Both the position numbers and the translations under genes were made by a program. A DNA stretch of 64,000 bases. It comes from Methanolobus halotolerans. GTDB lineage: Archaea > Halobacteriota > Methanosarcinia > Methanosarcinales > Methanosarcinaceae. A model generated the notes under the pieces. It was not told the DNA's origin and ran no database searches. It saw nothing but the letters and a program-made list of their open reading frames with translations. Shown here in pieces: positions 16,988-26,276 of the stretch. The first letter of the stretch is position 1, and each line of letters begins with the position of its first letter. The DNA is taken from NCBI RefSeq assembly GCF_004745425.1, contig NZ_PGGK01000002.1:1-64000 (forward strand), written 5' to 3'.

Positions 16988-18307
16988 ATGACAAAAACTG
17001 TACTGCTGGCAGGGACCAACAGCGGTGTCGGAAAGACAACCGTTTCCATGGGAATAATGGCGGCCCTGAAAAAAAGGAAGATGGAAGTACAACCATTCAA
17101 AGTGGGACCGGATTACATTGACCCCACCTACCATACCGCAATCTGCGGAAAGCCTTCAAGGAACCTTGACACTTATATGATGCAGGTTGACGGAGTTAAA
17201 AGCACTTATGCCAGGCATTCAAAAGATGCTGATATCAATGTAATAGAAGGCGTTATGGGACTTTTTGACGGAATGGGAGCTTCCGAGGTGGCAAGTTCCG
17301 CACACGTGGCAAAATCGCTTGGAGTCCCGGTGATTCTGGTAATAAATGTCCACGGGATGTCGCGCAGTGCCGCAGCATTGGTGAAGGGGTTCTCTGAATT
17401 CGACAGAAATGTGAATGTCGCCGGAGTGATACTCAACAAGGTCGGAAGCCCCAGGCATTCACAGATGATAATAGACGCCATCCCGGACATCCCCGTTGTA
17501 GGCACACTCCCGCGTAACCAGGATGTCAGTGTACCTTCGCGGCACCTTGGCCTTTTCATGGCCCATGAGCAGGATTTTGATGCCTCCCAGCTTGCGGGCT
17601 TTATAGAGGAGAATATCGACCTTGATGCAGTCATTTCCATCGCCGAAACCGCCCCGAAGATTGAAGACGTACCTGTTGTGGAGAATCCTTCCCAGGACAA
17701 AGTAAGAATAGGCATTGCACTGGACAGTGCATTCTGCTTCTACTACCAGGATATGTTCGATGCTTTCAGACAGGCCGGAGCAGAAGTAGTATTCTTCAGT
17801 CCGATAAAAGGAGAAGTACCGGAAGTCGATGGTATGTACTTTGGCGGCGGCTATCCTGAACTTCATATATCCGAACTGGAAGGCTCAAAGACCACAAAAT
17901 CCCTGAAAGACCTCTCTGCCGATGGCATGCCCGTTTACGGAGAGTGCGGGGGGCTGCAGTACCTTTCAACATCATATGAAATAGAGGACACTGTATACAA
18001 AATGGCAGACCTGTTCCCTGCAGAAACAGTGATGACCAAAAAACTGCAGGCACTGGGTTATACCGAAGGTACAGCGAAAGGTGACTTCATAAAGGGAACT
18101 ATCAGAGGACATGAATTCCATTATTCGGTCACATACTGTGCCAACGATGCCAAATTCATCTATGAGATGAAACGCGGAAAAGGTATTGAGAACGGTATGG
18201 ACTGCATCACAGAGCACAACTCCCTGGCAAGCTATACCCATACACATCCTGCCTCATTCCCGGTAAAGAGTTTTGTGGACAAATGCAGAGAATATAAGCG
18301 TAATTAA
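16988..18307 (+). CDS. cfbB: Cobyrinate / Ni-sirohydrochlorin a,c-diamide synthase (CbiA/CfbB family)
   Basis: ATP- and glutamine-dependent amidase that converts the a and c acetate side chains of cobyrinate (B12 pathway) or Ni-sirohydrochlorin (coenzyme F430 pathway) to amides. The N-terminal P-loop GTNSGVGKTT and the VGPDYIDPTYH motif bind ATP and substrate; the C-terminal class I glutaminase domain has the nucleophile Cys in GECGGLQYLS. A GTG at 16937 opens the same frame, but ATG 16988 fits the promoter and the family N-terminus MTKTVLLAGTNSG (439 aa). Sequence alone does not settle CfbB versus CbiA. Confidence 0.85.
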   Translation: MTKTVLLAGTNSGVGKTTVSMGIMAALKKRKMEVQPFKVGPDYIDPTYHTAICGKPSRNLDTYMMQVDGVKSTYARHSKDADINVIEGVMGLFDGMGASEVASSAHVAKSLGVPVILVINVHGMSRSAAALVKGFSEFDRNVNVAGVILNKVGSPRHSQMIIDAIPDIPVVGTLPRNQDVSVPSRHLGLFMAHEQDFDASQLAGFIEENIDLDAVISIAETAPKIEDVPVVENPSQDKVRIGIALDSAFCFYYQDMFDAFRQAGAEVVFFSPIKGEVPEVDGMYFGGGYPELHISELEGSKTTKSLKDLSADGMPVYGECGGLQYLSTSYEIEDTVYKMADLFPAETVMTKKLQALGYTEGTAKGDFIKGTIRGHEFHYSVTYCANDAKFIYEMKRGKGIENGMDCITEHNSLASYTHTHPASFPVKSFVDKCREYKRN

Positions 18308-18313
18308 GAAAAG

Positions 18314-19387
18314 TTAAGAGCCGGAACCGGGACCATTCACAGATGATTGCTTAACGGCCTGCTTTTTATCATCCTTGTTCTTGAACCAGATCTTACGCTG
18401 GTAATAGCCCAATGGATGCTTTATTTTATCGCAGATCTCATCGGCAGAGTAGCAGTTGCCGTATGTCTTCATCGTTGAGCACGAAGGAGGTTTGTAACTT
18501 GTCCCTGATGCACCGGCGATATGTTCCACCTGATATCTTGCTTTTTCAACATCAAAATCAGGAGAAGATGCAAAAAGGTTCATGATATCATCTACGGACA
18601 TGCCGACTGTAAGCAGGAATGAGGTCATTGCAAACCTCATGGAATGTGCAAGATTGACACCTGCCCGGGTCTGCGATATAGCATAGATGATACAGGGAGG
18701 GAACAGTTCGCTCTCCACAGAGCCAAACTCCGAGCCCCCCCCGAATGCGCTCTTGCGTTCATGGAGTGCAATCCGTATCTCTTCAAGATAGGGCTCACAT
18801 GCCTGCCGGACATTATCAGGAACTGATACCGGAAGACTACCTTCTATCCTATTCCTGACACCTTCCTGTAGAAGGCGCGCAAATTCATCTTTTGAGACCT
18901 TTACATAGCCATGGTCAAGTTTACGGTTCACCAGTTTCCATTCAGTTGCCTTTAGCGTGTTGGCAAGCCTTATGTAGTCCGTGAAGTGCATCCTGAAACC
19001 GGAATCATCTGCCTGTGAATGAATATCGAATTCCATGGCAAAGGTTTTGAGAAAAAGAACCTCCCTTCCTTTGAGGGACTTGTAGGAGGAAACAGCTTCT
19101 GCCAGGGAATATCTCCTTGTCAGAAAAGGATCGTCCATGCATGAAACAAGTATGCGTGAGAACGGGTAGGAAAGCAGTTCGACCAGTATTTTCCGATCAT
19201 CCGAACTCAGGAGACCGGGTTTAAGTATCTCACCCCCGATGGACTGCAGCACTCTTTCCTTACCCCTCAGACGCGCTGATTCCATGGCCCTTGAGGAGAT
19301 CAGCCTGTCGAGGGAAAAATCAAGGCTTGCCACATAGCGGGAAGCCTCGCTTACATAAGGATATAATGCAAGGTCCTTGTGATCCAT
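18314..19387 (-). CDS. priL: DNA primase large subunit PriL
   Basis: Non-catalytic subunit of the archaeal/eukaryotic-type primase that makes replication primers with PriS. The C-terminal domain has the spaced cysteines of the [4Fe-4S] cluster: FPPC (about residue 231), PPSC and GNC (around 300-310), and EIC (about 318). The 357-residue length is normal. It lies 4 bases downstream of pcn, coupling primase and sliding clamp expression. The C-terminal tail after residue 335 is charged and low complexity. Confidence 0.93.
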   Translation of the reverse strand: MDHKDLALYPYVSEASRYVASLDFSLDRLISSRAMESARLRGKERVLQSIGGEILKPGLLSSDDRKILVELLSYPFSRILVSCMDDPFLTRRYSLAEAVSSYKSLKGREVLFLKTFAMEFDIHSQADDSGFRMHFTDYIRLANTLKATEWKLVNRKLDHGYVKVSKDEFARLLQEGVRNRIEGSLPVSVPDNVRQACEPYLEEIRIALHERKSAFGGGSEFGSVESELFPPCIIYAISQTRAGVNLAHSMRFAMTSFLLTVGMSVDDIMNLFASSPDFDVEKARYQVEHIAGASGTSYKPPSCSTMKTYGNCYSADEICDKIKHPLGYYQRKIWFKNKDDKKQAVKQSSVNGPGSGS

Positions 19388-19391
19388 GTCC

Positions 19392-20129
19392 TTAATCTGA
19401 TTCGATACGTGGAGCCAGCAGATATCCGATCTTGCCTACGCCGTTGGCAATCGTAAATCCGATCTTAACAGGGAAATCCTTACCGATCTCAACTGTAACC
19501 TCATTTGATTTTGAGGCGGGCTTAACGATGTCCGAAAGGTAATCCAGGGAGAAAAGCGAGCGGGCATCACCTGCTCTCAGGTCTATCAGCTGGTCACGGG
19601 GAATATCCAGCCGTACACGGTCCGTATCTCCCTCGGCTTCCATGTAGAATGCATCATCTTCGACTCCCAGTAACATGTGGTCACTTATCTTCTCCGCAGC
19701 TTTGACCGCCCTCTGGAGGTCCTTCCCGTTCAGGACAACCTCTGCAGGAAGTTCAAGCTGAGGGATTCTTGGTTCTGCTCTGATAGTTGAAGGGTCAAGC
19801 AATGCGAGAGTATAGGACAGGCCGCCAAGATGGAGTGACATTTTCTGTGACATCTCATCAAGTTCCATGCTTACCTTGTTATCTTTTCCTGCCACACTGA
19901 AAATATCGCTTATCTTTGACAGGTCCAAACCTATCTCACAGTCATCCGCAGCGAACTCGTCAAAGGCATTTGAACCTAGTTCAAAACTGACCATTGCCAC
20001 ATTAGCGGGGTCTACCGCCCTGACCGTAAATCCTTCCGGAGATATTTTGAACCTCGCCTCGTCAACAAGAACTGAAAGCGCCTCTATGGAACTCTTAAGT
20101 GTATCTGCATCGATTGTTGCCTTGAACAT
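19392..20129 (-). CDS. pcn: DNA polymerase sliding clamp PCNA
   Basis: Homotrimeric ring that tethers replicative polymerases and other factors to DNA. The 245-residue protein has the two-domain PCNA plan: N-terminus MFKATIDADTLKSSIEALSVLVDEARFK, the ...GFTVRAVDPANVAMVSFEL segment, the interdomain loop around 115-130, and the C-terminal IGYLLAPRIES. Length and motifs are normal. It is the first gene of a pcn-priL pair. Confidence 0.97.
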   Translation of the reverse strand: MFKATIDADTLKSSIEALSVLVDEARFKISPEGFTVRAVDPANVAMVSFELGSNAFDEFAADDCEIGLDLSKISDIFSVAGKDNKVSMELDEMSQKMSLHLGGLSYTLALLDPSTIRAEPRIPQLELPAEVVLNGKDLQRAVKAAEKISDHMLLGVEDDAFYMEAEGDTDRVRLDIPRDQLIDLRAGDARSLFSLDYLSDIVKPASKSNEVTVEIGKDFPVKIGFTIANGVGKIGYLLAPRIESD

Positions 20130-20249
20130 CTGGATTCTCCGCCAAATAAATTTAATTTCTAGTCATTATAGACATTTACTAATAAAAGCTTTCTTGAAAA
20201 TTCTCTGAAAGTCTGAACAACCTGCTCGATATTAGATGTTAATTATATA

Positions 20250-20564
20250 TTAATCATACTCACGCCAGGTTGCACCACATTTGATACACTTGAAGAATCG
20301 TGTTTCGGACTCATCGGCAGACCTGAGTTGACGTAACCACCAATATGCTACGTTGTGCCCACATTGCTCACATCTTACAGCTGTTGTGGGAAGTCCCTGA
20401 TCGACATGGCCTTCAAGTACTGTTACTTCCCTGTCAGACCGTGCTGATCTGGACATCAGTGATTCGGCCTCCGCTTCTTTTTCTTTGACGTATCCGCATT
20501 TCCTGCATTGAGAAATACCCTTTGTCGGAAACATCATACTTTTACATTTTGGACAAAATTCCAT
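20250..20564 (-). CDS. tfs: Transcription factor S (TFIIS-like)
   Basis: RNA polymerase cleavage factor that rescues stalled transcription. The N-terminal zinc ribbon uses C4, C7, C20 and C23 (MEFCPKC...CRKCG). The C-terminal ribbon CEQCG...FFKCIKC carries the catalytic acidic pair in RSADESETRFFKC. A GTG upstream (20571-20573) is in frame, but GAGGTGA lies right before ATG 20562-20564, so I start there (104 aa). The start overlaps the end of the Nudix gene by 23 bases, implying coupled translation. Confidence 0.93.
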   Translation of the reverse strand: MEFCPKCKSMMFPTKGISQCRKCGYVKEKEAEAESLMSRSARSDREVTVLEGHVDQGLPTTAVRCEQCGHNVAYWWLRQLRSADESETRFFKCIKCGATWREYD

Positions 20565-20958
20565 CAATCTCACCTCGTGACTGCTCTAGTATCTTATTGT
20601 GATCGAACGCCATTTCTGGTATGCTCGAAATATCGAAAAGATGTACATTTTTCGCATCAGAACCTGCTTCCAGATCCCCATGGCCAATTGACAGATAGGC
20701 CACACTTACCGTATGCCCTCTGGGATCACGCGAAGGGTCAGAATATACTCCAAGCAACTTAACTATTTCTATCGACAGGCCGGTTTCCTCGAGCGCTTCC
20801 CGTACAACTGCTGCTTCCACAGTCTCGCCTATATCAACAAAACCACCTGGCAAAGCAAACTTACCCTGAAAAGGAGGGTTTTTCCGTTGTATCAGAACAA
20901 TCCTGCCATTGTACAGGATAACAGCGTCAACTGTCAGTTTTGGAGTATCCGGGCCCAT
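20542..20958 (-). CDS. Nudix hydrolase
   Basis: Hydrolyses nucleoside diphosphate-linked compounds; the substrate is not predictable. The Nudix box is complete at residues 39-61: Gly39, Glu45, Arg53-Glu54, Glu57-Glu58 and Gly60-Leu61, in the context LPGGFVDIGETVEAAVVREA. The 138-residue length is typical, similar to ADP-ribose pyrophosphatase-type proteins. It shares a bidirectional promoter with artA and overlaps tfs. Confidence 0.9.
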   Translation of the reverse strand: MGPDTPKLTVDAVILYNGRIVLIQRKNPPFQGKFALPGGFVDIGETVEAAVVREALEETGLSIEIVKLLGVYSDPSRDPRGHTVSVAYLSIGHGDLEAGSDAKNVHLFDISSIPEMAFDHNKILEQSRGEIDGILSKM

Positions 20959-20985
20959 ATGAACAAAAACTTAATACGCTAAATC

Positions 20986-20995
20986 GTATATATAG
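20986..20995. promoter_or_regulatory. Shared TATA element for divergent artA and Nudix-tfs
   Basis: GTATATATAG is nearly symmetrical and lies 29 bases from the artA ATG (21024) on one side and 28 bases from the Nudix ATG (20958) on the other. No second TATA-like box is visible in the 65-base gap, so one element may drive both genes with leaders of about ten bases. Confidence 0.5.
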
Positions 20996-21023
20996 AGCGC
21001 ATACCTATTAAAGGTGCTTGTAA

Positions 21024-21848
21024 ATGATAGAAAATGTACTTTGGGTCGCGGTGGCATTGATGCTCGCCAGTTCACTGACGTCCAGAAAAAACAACTTGCG
21101 TAAACTGCTGGGAGCAGCAGGCTGGGTATTCTTTGCAATACACTGGTTCTACCAGCCAGTGCATTATATAGAGATATCTGATTACTTCAATGTTGTACTG
21201 GTCATAACTGTGGCTTTGATTTGCCTCATAATAGCACACACCATGTTCAAGGAGTACAGAGACCCCGATGCCCTGAAAAACATATCTTCCGATGTGACAT
21301 CCATGGCCACAAGCGCAACAGCTTTGGGCTCATTGTTCTACTTCCCTTTTGCGCAGATGGAGTCCCTCAATATATGGATAATTTCTCTTGTTACGGATAA
21401 TGTATTCTGGACACTTCATTTGCTGAACCTGCCGGCAGAAATGACAGCCTGGAATAAGATAGGACTTAACGGGTATCAGGTAGAGATCATACTTGCCTGT
21501 ACAGCTATTGAAAGTATCGCACTTTTCATCGGCCTTATAGCTTCTGTGAATGCACCATTTAAAAAGCATGCCAAGGCGTTCCTTGTCTCTGTGCCTGTTA
21601 TATACGGATTAAATATAATAAGGGACGTATTTGTCATCGTTGCTTATTCATACCAGTGGTTCGGTCCTAACAGCTTTGATATAGCCCACCACACCATTGC
21701 GAAGATAGGGTCGGGTATCGCCCTTTTTGCAATAGCCTATGTGGTCATGCGCATCCTTCCCGAACTAGCAGAACTTATAGAGGGAGTATGGTTCTTGGTT
21801 ATCGGATTTATCCAGAATTTATTAAAAAAAGTAGTAGGAAATAATTAG
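21024..21848 (+). CDS. artA: Archaeosortase A
   Basis: Membrane transpeptidase-like enzyme that cleaves PGF-CTERM tails of surface proteins and attaches them to archaeal lipid. The 274-residue protein has about eight membrane segments. Catalytic-type residues are visible: Cys in LACTAIESIALFIG (about residue 157), Arg in LNIIRDVFVI (about 199), and the later HHTIAKIGSG. The gene runs directly into pssD and pssA, matching the known need for archaetidylethanolamine synthesis in ArtA-dependent anchoring in haloarchaea. No PGF-CTERM substrate lies in this window. Confidence 0.88.
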   Translation: MIENVLWVAVALMLASSLTSRKNNLRKLLGAAGWVFFAIHWFYQPVHYIEISDYFNVVLVITVALICLIIAHTMFKEYRDPDALKNISSDVTSMATSATALGSLFYFPFAQMESLNIWIISLVTDNVFWTLHLLNLPAEMTAWNKIGLNGYQVEIILACTAIESIALFIGLIASVNAPFKKHAKAFLVSVPVIYGLNIIRDVFVIVAYSYQWFGPNSFDIAHHTIAKIGSGIALFAIAYVVMRILPELAELIEGVWFLVIGFIQNLLKKVVGNN

Positions 21849-22469
21849 ATGCTTGCAAAAGGCTCGGCTCCCTGGATAGCAACTGCAGTTGCTATCAGTA
21901 TATTTGCTACCATTGCTCATTTTTTTTTAAGCTGGCCGCATACGGATAAGATAGCACTGTTAGGAATAGCTACCACAGTATTCTTTTTATTCTTTTTCCG
22001 GGATCCGGAAAGGAATATCAAACAATGTGATAATGTCATGCTTGCACCTGCAGACGGAAAAATAGTAGACGTCCGGGAAAGGAAGATATGCATATTTATG
22101 AATTTCCAGAACGTACATGTTAACAGGGCACCCATGACCGGGAAGGTACTCTCGATAATACATAAGAAAGGAGGATATATACCTGCATTCTGCAAAGATT
22201 CCGAAAGGAACGAACGCAGTCACATACTTATAGAGACAGAGCATGGACTGGTGGAAGTGATACAAATAGCAGGAACCGTAACCCGGAGAATAATCTCATA
22301 TGTCAGGGAAGGAGATTATATGACCCAGGGTGAACGATTCGGAATGATACGTTTCGGGTCAAGAGTCGATGTAACAATTCCCGAGAACTTCGAGATAGCC
22401 TGCAAAAAAGGAAACAGGGTCTTTGCAGGGATAACGGTGATAGCCCGGGCAAACGACAATGGGAAGTGA
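21849..22469 (+). CDS. pssD: Archaetidylserine decarboxylase (PssD/Asd type)
   Basis: Converts archaetidylserine to archaetidylethanolamine. Two N-terminal membrane segments are followed by the decarboxylase domain with APADGKIVDV, NFQNVHVNRAP, and a C-terminal RFGSRVDVTIPE. The Gly-Ser pair there is the expected self-cleavage site that makes the pyruvoyl cofactor. At 206 residues it belongs to the short archaeal/bacterial PSD-related class. It starts one base after artA and overlaps pssA by 11 bases. Confidence 0.9.
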   Translation: MLAKGSAPWIATAVAISIFATIAHFFLSWPHTDKIALLGIATTVFFLFFFRDPERNIKQCDNVMLAPADGKIVDVRERKICIFMNFQNVHVNRAPMTGKVLSIIHKKGGYIPAFCKDSERNERSHILIETEHGLVEVIQIAGTVTRRIISYVREGDYMTQGERFGMIRFGSRVDVTIPENFEIACKKGNRVFAGITVIARANDNGK

Positions 22470-23136
22470 AAATATATTCCGGAATTTAAAATTAGCCGAC
22501 CTCGCAACACTCTTTAATTCCCTGTGCGGGCTGCTGGCCGTGATCCTTATCCAGGAGGGTTTTACCTATCTGGCACCCATACTGATACTTGCGGCTGCTG
22601 CAGCTGATGGTATTGACGGATACCTGTCGAGGCTTTTCTCAGGAAGTGATATAGGAGCGAACCTCGATTCCCTTGCCGATATCATCTCATTCGGACTTGC
22701 ACCTGTTGCCATAGTATACTCGTTCGCAGGCGATGAAGCAAACTACCTGCTTCTTACAGCACTTTGCTTTTACTTCTTCTGCGGGATACTGAGGCTGGCA
22801 AGGTTCAACACATCGCATCAGGGTTTTCCTTCTTTCAAAGGGTTGCCCATCACCGCCGGAGGCATAATCCTTTCAGCGTATGTGCTGACAGGTGAAAACT
22901 ATTTTTACGCTGACCTTGCAACTATACTTGCTTTTGTCATCGGATTACTAATGATCAGCAAGTTTACATACATGAAAGTAAGAAAGCCTGAACTTATAAC
23001 ACCGGTAGCCTTGCTTTTTGGAGTGGCCATCTTGTCCTATATAGTGGACCTGACTTACACGCATTCGATGGCAACTCTGTTACTGGGGATCATGTTGCTC
23101 TATGTAATATCCCCTGCAATAAAAAGAACTTTGTGA
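22459..23136 (+). CDS. pssA: CDP-archaeol:serine archaetidyltransferase (archaetidylserine synthase)
   Basis: Makes archaetidylserine from CDP-archaeol and serine at the membrane. The CDP-alcohol phosphotransferase signature D-G-x2-[AS]-R-x8-G-x3-D-x3-D is present as DGIDGYLSRLFSGS followed by GANLDSLADIISFG (about residues 48-75). Several membrane segments fill the rest of the 225 residues. Being coupled to pssD and artA, it completes a lipid-synthesis and lipid-anchoring operon. Confidence 0.92.
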   Translation: MGSENIFRNLKLADLATLFNSLCGLLAVILIQEGFTYLAPILILAAAAADGIDGYLSRLFSGSDIGANLDSLADIISFGLAPVAIVYSFAGDEANYLLLTALCFYFFCGILRLARFNTSHQGFPSFKGLPITAGGIILSAYVLTGENYFYADLATILAFVIGLLMISKFTYMKVRKPELITPVALLFGVAILSYIVDLTYTHSMATLLLGIMLLYVISPAIKRTL

Positions 23137-23140
23137 AAGC

Positions 23141-23515
23141 ATGAAGGATACAGACATGATAACTGATAGAGATAATGCATTATTTGAGGCGGGTATAAAA
23201 CTGGGCGCCCTTTACCACCAGTTCACAGGTTCTCCTGTCAACCTTAAAACCGTGAAAAGCCTTGAAATGGCAATACAGGAGAGTATCTCAGTCCAGCCAT
23301 TCGCCAGGGACATAACTGTGTCCATTGACAGGGAGGCCATTACTTCAAAAGTGAACGGAGAGTTCGGATATTGCGAACTTGAAGGACGCATGCTGGATGT
23401 CAGAATAACAATTTGCTACAAGACGATCATGGCAGACGTAAGTCTTGCATACGACCTGGAACTTGACTACCCACTCATGAAAATAGATAAAGTTTACAGC
23501 TCAAATCAGAGCTGA
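23141..23515 (+). CDS. mptD: Archaeal dihydroneopterin aldolase MptD
   Basis: Family known to cleave 7,8-dihydroneopterin in tetrahydromethanopterin biosynthesis. The 124-residue protein has the family's N-terminal signature [15 protein letters not shown] (about residues 16-30) and [14 protein letters not shown] (about 45-58). The ATG lies 4 bases after pssA, so it may be co-transcribed with artA-pssD-pssA. Its last 15 bases overlap the convergent hisC tail. Identification rests on recognised family motifs. Confidence 0.8.
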   Translation: MKDTDMITDRDNALFEAGIKLGALYHQFTGSPVNLKTVKSLEMAIQESISVQPFARDITVSIDREAITSKVNGEFGYCELEGRMLDVRITICYKTIMADVSLAYDLELDYPLMKIDKVYSSNQS

Positions 23516-24601
23516 AACTTCTTCAAATGCCTCAACTACCTTTTTGTTCTGATCGGTTGTGCCCACCGTCACGCGGATTAGAGAAGCCCCTGCACCTTTA
23601 AAAGAACGGCAATCCCTTATGATCAGACCTTTTTTCAACAAGGCCTCTGCGACATCACCCGACGCAAGGGGCGCAACATCCACCAGCACGAAGTTCGCCT
23701 GGGATCCATATACCCTGAAAGGGATATGCTCCTTAAGAAAATCACGCCCCTCCCTGGCACAAAGTATGCTCTCCTGCAGGTAATCATTATCCGACAGTGC
23801 TGCAACGCCGGCTACTATCGACGGCACGCTGATATTGAAAGGTGTTGCGATCTTCATGTACTGCTGTTTGAGCCATGCGGGCATGATACCGTACCCCAGC
23901 CTCATACCTGCAAGCCCGAATGCCTTGGATAAGGTCCTGCCGACAATAATATTATCGTACTCGTTCACAAAATGTGCGAAATTGCGGTCTGCAAATTCCA
24001 CATAGGCCTCATCCACAAAGACCAGTCCCCGAGTGTGCTCCAGTATACGGCGAAGATCCTCCTCAGTAACCTGTTTTCCCGTTGGATTGTTGGGAGAGCA
24101 CAGGAATATCACCTTTGTTCGCGCTGATTCGGCCTTTATCACTGCATCAGCATCCAGCTCAAGACCCTCACCCAGGTCCACATGAACGGGGAGTGCTCCG
24201 TTTGCGCGAGCAGCGACCTCATAATAGGAGAATGTCGGGACCGGAATAATGATCTCATCACCTGGCGAGATCAGCAATCTCATGAGGTTGTCCAGCAGGC
24301 CATCCATACCCGGGCCTGCAGCACATATGTTCTCTGCAGGGAAACCCGTGTAGACAGAGATTGCATCCACCAGTTCGGATGCATCTGCAGAGGGATATAT
24401 GTTCACTTTTTCTGCACAGGCGATCATAGTCTCGACTGCCTTGGGAGATGGGCCCAGCACATTCTCATTGGAACCCAGTTTTATGATTGAAGCCGGATCC
24501 AGATCATACTTGCGGGCAATCTCCTCGATAGACCTTCCAGGAACATATTCGGCAATTCCGGTTATTTCAGGTTTGATCAGTTCAGGCCTGCTCAAGTACA
24601 T
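23501..24601 (-). CDS. hisC: Histidinol-phosphate aminotransferase
   Basis: PLP-dependent transaminase of histidine synthesis, fold type I. Visible features are NENVLGPSP near the N-terminus, [10 protein letters not shown] (about residues 164-173), VDEAYVEF, and the PLP lysine in [17 protein letters not shown] (about 224). The 366-residue length is normal. It overlaps argD by 20 bases on the same strand, indicating coupled translation of two aminotransferase genes. Confidence 0.93.
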   Translation of the reverse strand: MYLSRPELIKPEITGIAEYVPGRSIEEIARKYDLDPASIIKLGSNENVLGPSPKAVETMIACAEKVNIYPSADASELVDAISVYTGFPAENICAAGPGMDGLLDNLMRLLISPGDEIIIPVPTFSYYEVAARANGALPVHVDLGEGLELDADAVIKAESARTKVIFLCSPNNPTGKQVTEEDLRRILEHTRGLVFVDEAYVEFADRNFAHFVNEYDNIIVGRTLSKAFGLAGMRLGYGIMPAWLKQQYMKIATPFNISVPSIVAGVAALSDNDYLQESILCAREGRDFLKEHIPFRVYGSQANFVLVDVAPLASGDVAEALLKKGLIIRDCRSFKGAGASLIRVTVGTTDQNKKVVEAFEEVSALI

Positions 24602-25757
24602 CCACCACCGAATCGATCTGCCCCTTGTTTATTGTCAGAGGAGGAGCGATACGCAGCACCTTCTCCGAGGTACAGTTCAAAAGCACGCCATTTTCCATAC
24701 AGTACTCGACTATGTCCGCACATTTGCGATCAAGCTCCACACCGATCATAAGTCCGCGTCCACGCACATCAACAACACCATCCAAAGACATGTTCCGGAG
24801 TCGACCCATGAAATAATCACCCATTTCTTGTGAGCGTTTAATAAGACCTTCCTCACGTATCACCCTGATGGAGGCCAGGGCTGCAGCACATGCAAGAGGA
24901 CTCCCTCCGAAGGTGGCGGCATGCTGGCCCTTATCAAAGGATATACCCTCACGTGCGGCAATGGCACCCATTGGGAATCCTCCCCCCATTGCCTTCGCCA
25001 TTGTCATGATATCCGGCTCGACTCCGGAGTGTTCCTTGCAGAACCATTTACCGGTCCGTCCAAAACCTGTCTGAACCTCATCAAAGATAAGAAGTGTTCC
25101 GGTCTCGTCACATATACTGCGAATATCCTGAAGGTACCTGTCCGACGGGACATTTATACCTCCTTCCCCCTGGATGGGTTCGACTATGACCGCTGCGGTC
25201 TTATCGGTGATGGCATCAGCGATTGCATCTGAATCATCATACGGCACGAACATCTCTTCCTGCACCAGCGGCTTGAATGGGTTGCGATATATGTCCTTAT
25301 AGGTCACCGAAAGAGAACCCATGGTCCTGCCGTGGAAAGAGTGTTCCACCGCCACAAAATCAGTCTTGCCGGTAGTCACACGTGCAAGTTTCATTGCAGC
25401 CTCTACTGCCTCTGTTCCTGAATTACAGAAGAATACCCTGGACATACCGGTGATACCTGCAAGCTGTTCCGCAAGTTCGGCCTGGGGTTCGGTATAATAT
25501 AGATTTGAAACATGGATGAGTTTCTCAGCCTGTTCTTTGATAGCTTCCACATGTTTCGGGTGACAATGGCCAATATTGTTAACAGCTATTCCTGCGACAC
25601 AATCAATGTATTCCCTGCCACTGACATCCCGGACAACACAACCGTTTCCGCTGGAAAGTACGATTTTATAGCGTCCATAGTTCTGCATTACATATTTAGC
25701 GTCCTTCCTGATGATAGATCCATGATCCGATGATTGTAAAGTAGTATTCCCTGTCAT
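24582..25757 (-). CDS. argD: Acetylornithine aminotransferase
   Basis: Class III PLP-dependent transaminase of arginine synthesis. Features include [38 protein letters not shown], the PLP aspartate in [15 protein letters not shown], and the PLP lysine in [15 protein letters not shown]. The length of 391 residues is normal for ArgD. The start is ATG 25755-25757. It is followed by hisC with a 20-base overlap. Confidence 0.92.
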   Translation of the reverse strand: MTGNTTLQSSDHGSIIRKDAKYVMQNYGRYKIVLSSGNGCVVRDVSGREYIDCVAGIAVNNIGHCHPKHVEAIKEQAEKLIHVSNLYYTEPQAELAEQLAGITGMSRVFFCNSGTEAVEAAMKLARVTTGKTDFVAVEHSFHGRTMGSLSVTYKDIYRNPFKPLVQEEMFVPYDDSDAIADAITDKTAAVIVEPIQGEGGINVPSDRYLQDIRSICDETGTLLIFDEVQTGFGRTGKWFCKEHSGVEPDIMTMAKAMGGGFPMGAIAAREGISFDKGQHAATFGGSPLACAAALASIRVIREEGLIKRSQEMGDYFMGRLRNMSLDGVVDVRGRGLMIGVELDRKCADIVEYCMENGVLLNCTSEKVLRIAPPLTINKGQIDSVVDVLEQA

Positions 25758-25883
25758 TAAAACACCTTTTGCACTATAATATTGAATATAGTATTAAAGC
25801 TGGCTCTTGAAATTCAGGGAAAATATAAAGTTTTTAGCACCTGAATGCAAGCAAAGTTAGAAAAAGATGTTAGGGTTCCAGAC

Positions 25884-26231
25884 TCAAAGTATCCTTCTGT
25901 CAGGAACCCTTATGACCACATAGAGATTAACAAGGAAGACAAGGATCAGTACCTGGAATGTTGTCAGTGTCATCCCTATTAATATATCGTGCTCGCCGCC
26001 TGATACTGCAACCGGTTCACTTATACTGATATAAGCATCAGCAAGATATAGCAGAAAGCCCACAGTCAGTAATACAAAGTACTTTTTGATCGTTCTGAAA
26101 GAAACATATATCCGCGAGCGTATGACGTCCGCATCGATCCTTATCAGTAAGTTGGAGAGTAACAGCGCAACTATAACAATAGATAATCTGATTGCAAGAT
26201 CAAGAAAATTGAATATACCAATGGAATTCAT
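25884..26231 (-). CDS. Hypothetical membrane protein
   Basis: A 115-residue protein with three hydrophobic segments (about residues 12-28, 50-68 and 85-105) and a short basic loop between the first two. No recognised domain. It lies 45 bases downstream of the bactofilin-like gene on the same strand, so it may be its membrane partner, but this is context only. Confidence 0.65.
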   Translation of the reverse strand: MNSIGIFNFLDLAIRLSIVIVALLLSNLLIRIDADVIRSRIYVSFRTIKKYFVLLTVGFLLYLADAYISISEPVAVSGGEHDILIGMTLTTFQVLILVFLVNLYVVIRVPDRRIL

Positions 26232-26276
26232 AACCAGCCCCTTGAATACATTTTATGTTGGTATCTCAACAGTTTT

